From positions 1-38,358 of IMG/VR virus record IMGVR_UViG_3300036804_000098: 38,358 nt of DNA; one strand, 5' to 3'. A program made the translations under genes and the position numbers. The notes beneath the pieces were generated by a model. The model was given only the letters and a program-made list of their open reading frames with translations. It was not told where the DNA came from and ran no database searches. Shown here in pieces: positions 1 through 8,549 of the stretch (position 1 is its first letter; each line of letters starts with the position of its first letter). The DNA is from a virus.

Positions 1-78
1 ATATCCGTAGCCGATCGTCAGGGGCGTGCCGGTGGTCTCGCTCGCTGAGGATGCCAGGGTTGTAGCGCTATTAGGCAT
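1..78 (-). CDS. Tail gene, N-terminal 26 residues only (cut by window edge)
   Basis: An ATG at 78 overlaps the TGA of the upstream tail gene in an ATGA arrangement, and the frame stays open to the window edge, giving 26 residues ending in GTPLTIGYGY. Position after the gpL-like gene and the start 'GTPxxIxYG' resemble the beginning of siphovirus tail-tip or central tail hub proteins. That is an inference from context plus a very short match. The remainder lies outside the window. Confidence 0.6.
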   Translation of the reverse strand, partial: MPNSATTLASSASETTGTPLTIGYGY

Positions 79-1271
79 CAGATTCTTCTCCGGCGATTGA
101 TCACTTTGAGCGCGACGTTCGCGAGTGCCTCACCATAGTTCTTCTCGTAGTTATTGAGGCTCCCCATGAAGCGCTCGGGAACTTGGCAGGTCTGAAAGCT
201 GTACTGGCACTCTGTCGATCCGGTCGCGCCGCATCCGGGGCCGGCCCAGATCACCTGCTGACAGGTCTCCGATATCTGCCTCGAGGGAGTGTCATCCTGG
301 GCGGGATTGATCAGCTGCGCGCCTTTGAGGCTCACCGTGTCGCGCGGAATGCCTTCGACAGTGAGCGTTCCGTGCACCTCGATCCAGGAGCAGCGCACAT
401 CCGGCTGCCATAGGCGGTAGATAAACATCGCTCCCTCGAGCGCGGAGCGTCGCGCGATCTTCTCAAAGTCTCGGGCCAGTGAATCGCCGCTCAAATTCTG
501 GAGGACGAAACTGCCCGTGTCGGTCGCAAGCGAGCGGTTGAACACGATCTTCGGCACGCTGAGGATCCACGGCAGGTATGGACCGAAGCCGGGTGTCACG
601 TTGATCGGGTTGAGTCCTCCGCCGCCACCGAACGCCGACCCGGCCGGAAGGTGATAGACCACGCAGATCCCGATCGCATATATCGTGCACGATTGCTCAT
701 TCAAACCGAAGAAGGCGTTGATCTCTCCGGTCGAAATCGTATCCCAATAGCGAAACTTATATGAGCTGCTGGGGCCAGGCAAAGAGACTGACGCCGAAAC
801 CGTTCCGGAGCCAGGGGGAAGCGTGATGTCAGCGGGGGCGGGCGAAGCGGTGCATATGTAGTTTACGACCAGGTCGCAGGAATCGACGATCGCGCCCGGT
901 GGCAACGCGGAAGGCTGGAAGTTAGAGAAGATCAGGTCATTCGGAGCAGTGAAGGGACCATCGAAAGTCATGTTTACAAATCCACCCGCTCCCCCGCTGC
1001 GGATGGAAGCCGCTGCCTCGCCGTCTGCGCCGCCCTCGGTAGGAAGAAACCATGCCACGTATTGGCCTGATGCCGGCGGCACCGGGGGATTCAGTGGAAA
1101 TCCCGGAGTCCCCGGAATCACGAATGGCGAAAGCATCGTCGGCGCGCTGATCGGTCGGTCGGACCAGTAGTAGGCGTTCCCATTTACATCGAGCACGTCG
1201 AGCAGATGCGCCGGCGCGATGCCGCTATGGGAAGGGCCTGTCGCTTTAAGAGGCGCGGGAAAGTTAATCAT
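78..1271 (-). CDS. Minor tail / tail-tip protein with gpL-like four-cysteine C-terminus
   Basis: A 397-residue protein of the tail module. The first 300 residues are rich in Pro, Gly and Ser and look beta-structured. The C-terminal part holds four cysteines, C337, C347, C355 and C362 (spacings x9, x7, x6), followed by RFMG. This is the layout seen in lambda gpL, where four cysteines bind a [4Fe-4S] cluster, and in DUF2163-type phage proteins. The role inferred is tail-tip assembly below the tape measure. The start at 1271 has GGAGG five bases upstream and overlaps the stop of the LuxR-type gene (ATGA). Cluster binding is inferred from the cysteine pattern only. Confidence 0.7.
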   Translation of the reverse strand: MINFPAPLKATGPSHSGIAPAHLLDVLDVNGNAYYWSDRPISAPTMLSPFVIPGTPGFPLNPPVPPASGQYVAWFLPTEGGADGEAAASIRSGGAGGFVNMTFDGPFTAPNDLIFSNFQPSALPPGAIVDSCDLVVNYICTASPAPADITLPPGSGTVSASVSLPGPSSSYKFRYWDTISTGEINAFFGLNEQSCTIYAIGICVVYHLPAGSAFGGGGGLNPINVTPGFGPYLPWILSVPKIVFNRSLATDTGSFVLQNLSGDSLARDFEKIARRSALEGAMFIYRLWQPDVRCSWIEVHGTLTVEGIPRDTVSLKGAQLINPAQDDTPSRQISETCQQVIWAGPGCGATGSTECQYSFQTCQVPERFMGSLNNYEKNYGEALANVALKVINRRRRI

Positions 1272-1483
1272 CCGACCTCCATCACTTCTCTGAGCAGCGC
1301 TTCAGATCGGATCGCCTTCAGCGCAAACTGCCCACAGCTCCGAGCGCCGGTCTTTTTGAGGATTGATTTGATATGGCATTTCGCGGTGTGTTCGCTGATG
1401 CCCAGGACGGCAGCGATATTTACACTAGTGAATCCCCTCAGAAGATGCCGGGCCACAGCCCTTTCAGCTCGCGTCAGTTTCAT
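1268..1483 (-). CDS. Solitary LuxR/NarL-type (GerE) helix-turn-helix protein inside the tail operon
   Basis: The 71 residues are almost entirely one LuxR-type DNA-binding domain: LTRAERAVARHLLRG, then VNIAAVLGISEHTAKCHI with the recognition helix, then KSILKKTGA and a final helix. No receiver or ligand-binding domain is present. The gene overlaps the upstream tail gene by ATGA (1480-1483) and the downstream gene by ATGA (1268-1271), so its translation is coupled to tail proteins and it is expressed late. It could feed back on late or lysis genes, or act on the host. Target unknown. The family assignment is strong; the role is inference. Confidence 0.85.
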   Translation of the reverse strand: MKLTRAERAVARHLLRGFTSVNIAAVLGISEHTAKCHIKSILKKTGARSCGQFALKAIRSEALLREVMEVG

Positions 1484-2343
1484 CGCATCACCTGAAGGCC
1501 GAACCAGGTGATGGTGGTTCCCGTCGATGCGCCGTTCTTGGTGCCATCGCAGCTCACCGTGACGCGATGAATATCAAGCGAGACGGCCGGCTCGGAAAGA
1601 ATCATGGCGGTGGCGTTCGCCGCTGCATAGCAATCGACCGTAGAGAGGAGTACTTCATCGAGATAGACATCCGCTTTTCCGAACGCCGGACCCGTCAAGA
1701 GCCAGAGCTGAAACCCGTATCCGCGGTATTCGATTGTGGCCCAGTCGCCGGCGGTACCGGGATCGGTCATCACGATATTTGAGAGCGGGATCGCACCGGT
1801 CCCGCTTCCGCGCAGCCGGCCGCCGAGCGTGATTGCGGGAAGAGAGCCGAGCGTGGCCTCCGTCCAGGCGCCGTTGGTCGCCAGCTGCTGCTCGTTGTGA
1901 TCGTTGTTGACCTGGAAGAGGATTGAATCGTGATCCCAATCCGATGGATAGTTCACCATCGGCGCGGCTGGCATTTCCTCGAACACGGCCGTGATGTCCC
2001 ACTTCGAGTTCGCAGTCTCTTTCTCCTGGCTCACTGACGTGAAGGAACCGACGTACTCGCGGCCGCCCGCATCCCAATTCTTGAAGGTAAAGAAGCCGCC
2101 GTTCTCATATTGCTCGTAGTACCACTTGATGCGCTGGATGATCGGCCAGGTGCGGCCCGTCCAGCCAAGATCGAAGATATGGCCAGTGTTCTGCGTGTCG
2201 CGGCCCCACGCATGGCCGCCAACCGGCTTCTTTTTGAGCAGCGTCGATGGACGGTTGCGCACGAAGTTATAGCTTGGCTGGATCGAATCTCCATCGGCCG
2301 GATCCCAGCCGGGAACAGGATTCAAGACATCAGAAGCCGGCAT
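1480..2343 (-). CDS. Distal tail-like protein
   Basis: 287 residues starting at an ATG with GGGAGG five bases upstream; the frame stays open 24 bases further back but that start lacks a site. The first 120 residues contain YYEQYENGGFFTFKNWD, GREYVGSF and ITAVFEEMP, a pattern typical of distal-tail (Dit/gpM-like) N-terminal domains. The remainder looks like a beta-sandwich, perhaps carbohydrate-binding. It lies directly after the tape measure, as distal tail genes do in siphoviruses, and overlaps its 3' end by 14 bases. Product name rests on position and weak motif similarity. Confidence 0.65.
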   Translation of the reverse strand: MPASDVLNPVPGWDPADGDSIQPSYNFVRNRPSTLLKKKPVGGHAWGRDTQNTGHIFDLGWTGRTWPIIQRIKWYYEQYENGGFFTFKNWDAGGREYVGSFTSVSQEKETANSKWDITAVFEEMPAAPMVNYPSDWDHDSILFQVNNDHNEQQLATNGAWTEATLGSLPAITLGGRLRGSGTGAIPLSNIVMTDPGTAGDWATIEYRGYGFQLWLLTGPAFGKADVYLDEVLLSTVDCYAAANATAMILSEPAVSLDIHRVTVSCDGTKNGASTGTTITWFGLQVMR

Positions 2344-5300
2344 CCGAGCCTCCCGAATTCTCTGCAAAGGAAGCGTTGAACGCGCCGCGGATGTGATCCT
2401 TGTGGTCGTAGAGCATCTGGACCACGCTGCGATGATCCCAGGCCTTCACATTGAAGGTATGGCCGACAGGGGCGGAGCCGGCCGATTGGCGCCCGGTGCT
2501 CGATTGCATCGCGGTGCGATAAGCATCGGCCCCGTAATAGCTCGCCATATCGGAACGGCTCGCGCCGGCACGAATCGCCTCAAGCGCGCCGGCGTGCTCG
2601 GCCGCGGGCTGCTCCGTCATCACAAACTCACCGCGGCGCCCATGCACGAATCCCGTGTCAGAGCCAGTCGCGAAGGAACCGAAATTCTCAAGCCATCCGC
2701 CCTGGTCATATTGCGCAGCGCTCATCGTGAATTGACTGCGCCCGGCCTTCTGTTCGGCGGTCAGCTTGGCCTCAGCCTGTTTGATTTCCTTGTTGATCGT
2801 GTCCCAGTAGTAGTCGCGCGCCGATCCGCCCGCCTTGTCGAGAGTTTGCCGCGCTTCCATGTCGAGCGATTGCATATCGCTATAGGCCGACGTGTAATCC
2901 ATCGAACCGGTCTGATATGCCTGAAAGTCGTTGCCCAGCCGCGGCCGCACCGTTTTGAGATCATAGACGCGTCCCTTTTCCTTGCCGCCGAATCCGATCG
3001 CGCCCATGATGGCGCCGCCGATCGCGCCCACCGCCGCGCCCACCACAGTTCCTTCCGGCCCAAATAAGGAGCCGATCTTGGCGCCCGTTTCCATGCCGCT
3101 CAGGCCACCGCTCAGGGCGCCGCCGAAGCCTCCATTGCCCTCGAAGGCTGAATAGAGACCGGTCGCACCCTGGGCGGCTCCCGATAGATTTCCGAGCGTC
3201 GATCCCGATGATCCGAACATCCCGCCCTTGCCGAAGAGACTCGACTTCATCGAGCCCAAGCTCTGGAAGTTCCCGTTCTTGTCGAACGAGCCGTTGATCA
3301 GCTGATGCTCTACATCCGGCATGTTCGCGTTGCTCTGCGCCCTCTCGAGCACTGCAGCGGGATTCGGCTTTCCCGTGATCGAATGGCTTGTATCAGCGAA
3401 CGCCCCGATGTCTTTGGTGAGATCGCCGGTAGCGGAAGAAAAGATAGTCGCTCCGCGGCTGCCTTCAACGGTCGCAGAACCCGCGGAAATACTGGGAGTA
3501 CTCCTCACGCCGCCTGGCGCGGCCGCGCCGATCGGAGACTGGCCGATAGCTCCGCCAGGGATCGCGCTTGATCCGCCGGTCAATGATTCTCCAGTCAATG
3601 ACTCGCCGGTCATGCGTGGCGTGAATTCAGGTCCGCCAGATGATCTGGAGTTCGCTGATGCAGTCGCGCCGCCGCCCGTGAAAGCCCGCCGCGCACGATT
3701 GATGAAATCGCCAGGCTTCGTTGTCGATGAACCGGTGAACGCCTGGCGCGCGCGATCGAGCGTATCGCCCGCTTCTCCCATCGAAACAAAGCCGCCCCCG
3801 CGCCCGGCATGGACCTCGCCACCCTCAGCAACATCCGAGAACCCCGCTCCCGGCAACAATGGCGCGATGGCGCCGCGCGATGGGCTGCTACCGCCTGCTC
3901 CGCTGCTGGCAGGCTGCGCTATCGCCGGAATGTTGATAGTCGCGGTGCCTATACGGATCTCCGCATTTGCGAGCGAGAAAACATGCGGAGTGACCGCTTC
4001 CGCTCGATGCGCGTGGATCTCGGGAGCGGCGGCCGAGTCAGGCGAAATCAATGATGGAATCAACGATGGATGGGATGCCACCTGGCCGCGCGTCTGAGAC
4101 GGCACGCCGGCGATCCGCGCGGTCAGGCCGCTGAAGCCGCCGCCCGACCAGTTCTCGATGCCTGGAAACGGCAACATCGGAAGATGTGTACCCTGGGAGC
4201 TCGCGCCAGGCGCCGCGAATTTTCCCTGGGCGCGTTGCACAAGCGCCGCCGCGACTTCGCCAGCGGCCTTGTCACCCATCTCCTTCAATGAACCGAGCGG
4301 ATCCTTGAAGAAACGCGAGAACTCGCCGGCCATCTTCTCGCGGGCCTGGCGCGCGGCATCGACCATCTGGGCATCGCGTTCTTCGGCCGCGGCCGCTACA
4401 CGTCGATTGAAGTCTTCTTCGGAAATCAGCTGCTGATTGAGCTGGCTTTGGTAATCGCTCACTCGCTGCTGGAATTCCGTCTGGATTGCGAGGGTCTGTT
4501 GCTTCTCGGCCGAGAGAGATCGCGCATGAGCCTCAGACTCGATCCGCGCTGTCTCATCGGTATTGTGCCGCTGCAGCTCGCCGATCTGACTCGTCTCGTC
4601 AGCGCGGATCCCGGCCTCTCCCCTCGTGAGGTCAGCGGGACGGCCGCCCTTTTCTCGATAATCCTTTTCGAGGTCGCGAATCTGTTTCTGCGCCTCAGCA
4701 TGGATTCTGGCAAATCCCTGCACCGTGCGCTCCGTGGTCTCATCCAGGATGCTGTCCACCTGGTCAGAAAAGGACTGATACGCCTGTCCCAGCTGCTGAG
4801 CCGTCTGCAGACCAATCTCGTTTTCCGCTTTCAATAGCTGACCGGGGTTCATCTTCCGGTCGATCGCGTTCTGGCTGGAGAGCTCGTTGATGCGGTTCGC
4901 GCCCTCCTGGCGAATCTTCGCAGTTCCGGTCAGTCCCGCGGCGAGCGTCTGATCGTGGAGCTTCCGGAGTTCGTTCTCCTCCTCGCGGATCCGCATCAGT
5001 TCTTCCGCATGGAATTTGTCGTGAACAGCTTTTCGCGCGGCTACGGAATTGAGATCCTTTGCCTTCAGATCCTCGATCGCGAACGCTTCCTGCGCGCGAT
5101 AGAGATCCACACCGCGGAGGCCGGCTTCGAGTGCATCCTCCTGGAGCCTGCGGAGCTCCTGGGCCTGCTCCTTGTGCAAATTGTGTAACTGGGCCTCAGC
5201 TTCGCCTTGGGCCTGCAGCTCCTGGATTGCACCCTGCGAAAGCGTTCCATTGGTCAGATCGAACGCGCTCGGTCGCTGCGCTTTGTTACCACGCGCTGTC

Positions 5301-6202
5301 TCCCTTTCGTAGCCATAGCGCGCATCTTCCTGCGCGAGCTCAATCTGTTTTTGCCTTTCTGCAGTAATCCGCTGTTCTTTGGTGAGCTGCTCATCTTTCG
5401 CGTGACTCAATTCGATCTCGGCGCGGCGTTGCTCATGCCCCTGCTCAATGAGATTTTCGGCGCGCAGCTTGTCTTTCTGACGCTCCTCATCGAATTCCTT
5501 AGTCTGGAGATCGTGAGCGGCGCTGCGGTTCGCCAGCATCTGGGCGAGGGGGCCGCCACCGGGAACTAAAAAGTTTACTAGCGTTGATGTCGAGAAGAGT
5601 CCTGGTCGATAGTTGGCCGCGGCTTCAGCCTGGCGTCGATATTCCTCGGCTGCCTTGGTCGCCTCACCGATACGAAGCCGCGTCGTCTCGATCGAATTCG
5701 TGTTTCCAAAATCTTGCTGTTTGATTTTCTTAAGTTCCTGCTCGTAATCCTCGGCCGCCTTGGTAAGAGAAAGATGCTCCTCCCATAGCTTGTGTGCGCC
5801 CTCAGCTAAGGAAGAGAAGATCATGACACCGATCTGAATGGCGCCGATGCCGACGATGGCCGTTCCCACGGCCTTCACCGCAATCTCAGCCGTCTTGCTG
5901 TTTGCGATCAGGTTCTTGAACGCCCGCGGCATGCGGATATCGAGCTCTTCGGTGACGAGGTGAACGCCCTCGCGAGCGGAGAGACCATCCTCTTTCACCT
6001 GATGGAGCGCGCGGCCGGCGCCGCGGCCCGCATTCGCACCTGAAGCCGCCATCTTTTCAAGGGTTGCGTTGAGCTGCTTTAGCGTCGCATCGAGCTGTCC
6101 CGTAGTGCCCTGGGTGCTCTTGATGGCTGTATCGAACGAGCGAATCCCCTGGACTGCGCCCTTCTCGTCAACCAACAGCTCAATCTGGACTGCAGTCGCC
6201 AT
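2330..6202 (-). CDS. Tail tape measure protein
   Basis: The largest protein of the window, 1290 residues. The N-terminal third is charged and predicted coiled coil with many Gln, Glu and Lys. A hydrophobic stretch (about residues 110-130, AVGTAIVGIGAIQIG) resembles the membrane segment of tape measures. The C-terminal half is Gly/Ser-rich with a glycine-zipper run near residues 1050-1090. It follows two chaperone-type genes and precedes the distal tail gene. At roughly 1.5 angstrom per residue it would set a tail near 190 nm; that rule comes from other siphophages. The start ATG at 6202 directly abuts the preceding TAG. Confidence 0.93.
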   Translation of the reverse strand: MATAVQIELLVDEKGAVQGIRSFDTAIKSTQGTTGQLDATLKQLNATLEKMAASGANAGRGAGRALHQVKEDGLSAREGVHLVTEELDIRMPRAFKNLIANSKTAEIAVKAVGTAIVGIGAIQIGVMIFSSLAEGAHKLWEEHLSLTKAAEDYEQELKKIKQQDFGNTNSIETTRLRIGEATKAAEEYRRQAEAAANYRPGLFSTSTLVNFLVPGGGPLAQMLANRSAAHDLQTKEFDEERQKDKLRAENLIEQGHEQRRAEIELSHAKDEQLTKEQRITAERQKQIELAQEDARYGYERETARGNKAQRPSAFDLTNGTLSQGAIQELQAQGEAEAQLHNLHKEQAQELRRLQEDALEAGLRGVDLYRAQEAFAIEDLKAKDLNSVAARKAVHDKFHAEELMRIREEENELRKLHDQTLAAGLTGTAKIRQEGANRINELSSQNAIDRKMNPGQLLKAENEIGLQTAQQLGQAYQSFSDQVDSILDETTERTVQGFARIHAEAQKQIRDLEKDYREKGGRPADLTRGEAGIRADETSQIGELQRHNTDETARIESEAHARSLSAEKQQTLAIQTEFQQRVSDYQSQLNQQLISEEDFNRRVAAAAEERDAQMVDAARQAREKMAGEFSRFFKDPLGSLKEMGDKAAGEVAAALVQRAQGKFAAPGASSQGTHLPMLPFPGIENWSGGGFSGLTARIAGVPSQTRGQVASHPSLIPSLISPDSAAAPEIHAHRAEAVTPHVFSLANAEIRIGTATINIPAIAQPASSGAGGSSPSRGAIAPLLPGAGFSDVAEGGEVHAGRGGGFVSMGEAGDTLDRARQAFTGSSTTKPGDFINRARRAFTGGGATASANSRSSGGPEFTPRMTGESLTGESLTGGSSAIPGGAIGQSPIGAAAPGGVRSTPSISAGSATVEGSRGATIFSSATGDLTKDIGAFADTSHSITGKPNPAAVLERAQSNANMPDVEHQLINGSFDKNGNFQSLGSMKSSLFGKGGMFGSSGSTLGNLSGAAQGATGLYSAFEGNGGFGGALSGGLSGMETGAKIGSLFGPEGTVVGAAVGAIGGAIMGAIGFGGKEKGRVYDLKTVRPRLGNDFQAYQTGSMDYTSAYSDMQSLDMEARQTLDKAGGSARDYYWDTINKEIKQAEAKLTAEQKAGRSQFTMSAAQYDQGGWLENFGSFATGSDTGFVHGRRGEFVMTEQPAAEHAGALEAIRAGASRSDMASYYGADAYRTAMQSSTGRQSAGSAPVGHTFNVKAWDHRSVVQMLYDHKDHIRGAFNASFAENSGGSDAGF

Positions 6203-6586
6203 CTAGCCCATTCCCCTCAAGATGCGTCCAATTTCTCCCATGCATTCGCGGCATCGCAGCGCATGCCTCTCATTTGGCATCCCGCACTTCGGGCAGGGCG
6301 GGTGCTCGGACTGGAATCGCTGGCGTTCACGCTTGAGCGCCAGGAGTCCTTCGGCCTCGACCGCGGTGAGTCGCACCGGCGCGATTTCGAGCAACCCTTC
6401 GAGCCAGATGAGATGGTGCCCCCATTCGAAACAACCTTCCGGCACGGTACGCGCGGGCCGCATGCTCTCGAAAGCCTCCGGGCGCAGATCCGGAGGCGTG
6501 TTCCTGAGCGTGCGCGCGATTTCCGAAGCAACAAAGCCTTCATTGAAAATCTCAACGAAAGCCTGCCGCACCATGCCGCCGGTCAC
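6203..6586 (-). CDS. Second tail-assembly-chaperone-position protein with C-terminal zinc ribbon
   Basis: 127 residues between the first chaperone-position gene and the tape measure. GTG start with GGAGG four bases upstream; GTGA overlap with the stop of the preceding gene. Residues near 97-114 form a CPKC...CREC zinc ribbon. In many siphophages the two genes here make gpG/gpGT through a ribosomal frameshift. I see no convincing slippery heptamer near the junction, and the GTG has its own good ribosome site, so independent coupled translation is more likely. The zinc ribbon is unusual for this position. Confidence 0.6.
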   Translation of the reverse strand: MTGGMVRQAFVEIFNEGFVASEIARTLRNTPPDLRPEAFESMRPARTVPEGCFEWGHHLIWLEGLLEIAPVRLTAVEAEGLLALKRERQRFQSEHPPCPKCGMPNERHALRCRECMGEIGRILRGMG

Positions 6587-7392
6587 AGAACCTCCACCTC
6601 ATTTTCGCGAGTGAAGATCTGAAGAGCGGCCACGGCCTTGTGTGCTCCGTCCATCTCCCTCTTGATGTTTTCGACGCCTTCGAGGGGTACGCCATTCACC
6701 ATGTATCCATCGACGCTTTCGATCAGATCGTCATAGATCTTCATCGCGATCGCGAGACGCGAAGGATACATCGAGACGGAGTCCTTACCCTCTCCGCGAA
6801 CGCGCACGCGGCTCGATTCGAAGCGGAAGCGCTTCAGGTGCTCAATCTCGGGGTGGCGGAAGCGATGAATCAGATTTTCGAAAACATGAGACACGCCGCC
6901 GATCGGCCAGATTCCCGCAACCACGATCTCTAACGAATCAGCAGCCGGCGTGGCGCCCTCCTGAGCGGAAATGCTCTGCAGGATACTGCCGATCGCAAGA
7001 CGATGCGAGATCGGGACCAATTTCGTATCCTTGAATGCCTGATAGTCAAGATCGGCCGCAGACACGAGGACGCGATCCGCGAGTTCAACCAACGCGGTAT
7101 CCCGGTCAAAGACCTTCTCGAACTGGCCGTCAACGCGCATCGTCTGATCGATGATGCCGAGAAAACAGGCTTCCCAGTCCTTCAAGGTGACGCGACGGGT
7201 TTTGTATTTGAATTCGCCTCTCGCGGTTTTGAGAGCGATTACGCGCGGAGTGTCGAGCGCGAGCTCCGCCTTCTTTGGTTTGGCCGCCTGATCCGGCTGT
7301 TTCTGCGATGTCTCTTCGATGAGGCCTTCTTCAGGCTCAGGGATGTCGCCAGGTGCGAGCCCTCGAATCTGCTGATCTGTTCGCCGTGTCAT
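6583..7392 (-). CDS. Tail assembly chaperone-position protein
   Basis: A 269-residue acidic, mostly helical protein between the major tail protein and the tape measure, the conserved place of tail assembly chaperones. The first 50 residues are charged and probably disordered; the rest is globular. GGAGG lies six bases before the ATG at 7392. It overlaps the next gene by four bases. No enzyme motif is visible, so the name rests on synteny. Confidence 0.6.
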   Translation of the reverse strand: MTRRTDQQIRGLAPGDIPEPEEGLIEETSQKQPDQAAKPKKAELALDTPRVIALKTARGEFKYKTRRVTLKDWEACFLGIIDQTMRVDGQFEKVFDRDTALVELADRVLVSAADLDYQAFKDTKLVPISHRLAIGSILQSISAQEGATPAADSLEIVVAGIWPIGGVSHVFENLIHRFRHPEIEHLKRFRFESSRVRVRGEGKDSVSMYPSRLAIAMKIYDDLIESVDGYMVNGVPLEGVENIKREMDGAHKAVAALQIFTRENEVEVL

Positions 7393-7421
7393 TTACATCC
7401 TCCAAAAACTGCAATCTCTCC

Positions 7422-7462
7422 AAAAAAGAGGAGCGCGACAAATGGGGTACAGCCCGCGCTCC
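7422..7462 (-). terminator. Rho-independent terminator after the major tail protein gene
   Basis: Read on the minus strand, GGAGCGCG pairs with CGCGCTCC (8 bp, 17-base loop, 7430-7462) and is followed at once by TCTTTTTT (7429-7422). It lies between the major tail protein and the tail chaperone genes, so it probably acts as a partial terminator lowering expression of downstream tail genes relative to the abundant tube subunit. Confidence 0.75.
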
Positions 7463-7515
7463 GTGGAGGAAATCTCCGGGCAGCTTTCCCTTGCCGCCCG
7501 AAGCTTTTGATCTCT

Positions 7516-8538
7516 TTAGGCCGCGGTCAGATATTCAGCCGCCGTGTTCAGCACAGTCGCCGTGCATACCTCTTCACCGCTCGCCTTCAGGATGTCTTCC
7601 TGGCCGAGATCGATCGTGTAAGTCACATACTTATTGGTGTCGGTCAGGTTGGCATCCTTGATGTAAAGCAGCGGATAGTCGAGGGTGAGCTTCGCGCCGG
7701 TACCGCTGTTGATCACCATGCTCACTTCGAGCGCCGTGCGGTTCACCTGCCAATCGCGGACATCGCTCGACGTATCAATTGCGATGACCAGCTTCAATCC
7801 AACCATCGGGTTTCCATACCGTGGGAAGACGGCATAGACACCGCCGCCGAGCGAACGGAAGAGATCGTTCTGATGATCGAAAGTCGCCTCGAAGCTGAGC
7901 ACGCGCGGAGCCATGGACACCGGAGCTCCGGCCGGACCGATCGAAACAATGCAGTCCGAGCCATAGATGTACTTCGCAGTAGGCAGATCCGGAAGTGTAA
8001 CCATCGCGCCGTCGGCATAGCGTCCGGTGCCAATGAAGCTGCCCTTCGCCATGATCGAGCCTTTGTCGGTCCCACTCAGAACCAGCTTCGAAAGGCTCAT
8101 ATCCTGCCACTTGCGTTTCAGGCCGGGGGCGTCCTCGACGTAGACATTGGTGACCTGGGCAGGCGCGCCATTATCGAGCCAGGTGAGGATGTGAGTGTTC
8201 GGCGGCGTGGGCGGTCCACCAGACCCAGCGGTGAACGTATCGACGCCCATCACCATCGCGAGCAGCCAGCCGGCCAGGTAATCATCGACGCGCGTATCGA
8301 TCTCGCCAGAGGAGCTCTTGGCGATCACGCGCGACTCAGTGGCAAAGGACGTTCCCTTGCCGGCATATTGAATGTCCGATTCCACTTCCTGAGAGAGCTG
8401 AAAAAAGCCGCTCGTCTCCGGACGCGCCCGGTAGGTCAGGTCCGCATCCGCCATGGTCTCGGCGAGAGTGGTCTGTACATCCCCACCGAGCACGACGTTG
8501 CGTAGTATCGAACGTTCTGTTGTGAAAGACGTGGGCAT
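7516..8538 (-). CDS. Major tail (tube) protein
   Basis: 340 residues rich in beta-strand-type sequence, acidic, with no catalytic motif. It follows a tail-terminator-type gene and precedes the chaperone pair and tape measure, as siphovirus major tail proteins do. The ATG has AAGGAG seven bases upstream, a strong site fitting a highly expressed structural gene, and a terminator follows the gene. The lack of any sheath gene nearby supports a non-contractile tail. Confidence 0.78.
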   Translation of the reverse strand: MPTSFTTERSILRNVVLGGDVQTTLAETMADADLTYRARPETSGFFQLSQEVESDIQYAGKGTSFATESRVIAKSSSGEIDTRVDDYLAGWLLAMVMGVDTFTAGSGGPPTPPNTHILTWLDNGAPAQVTNVYVEDAPGLKRKWQDMSLSKLVLSGTDKGSIMAKGSFIGTGRYADGAMVTLPDLPTAKYIYGSDCIVSIGPAGAPVSMAPRVLSFEATFDHQNDLFRSLGGGVYAVFPRYGNPMVGLKLVIAIDTSSDVRDWQVNRTALEVSMVINSGTGAKLTLDYPLLYIKDANLTDTNKYVTYTIDLGQEDILKASGEEVCTATVLNTAAEYLTAA

Positions 8539-8549
8539 TTAACTTCTCC

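Noticed and set aside
3550-3830. Short repeated peptide units in the tape measure (TGESL twice; RARQAFTG and RARRAFTG)
   Set aside because: Low-complexity duplications are ordinary in tape measure proteins and are not a separate element.
6583-6640. Programmed -1 frameshift between the two chaperone-position genes
   Set aside because: GAAAAT in the relevant frame does not fit the X-XXY-YYZ heptamer, and the second gene has its own start.
7003-8505. A 500-codon open frame on the plus strand across the tail genes
   Set aside because: It lies antisense to two well supported tail genes with good ribosome sites, its translation is rich in Arg, His and Ile with no domain, and it is a GC-driven shadow.
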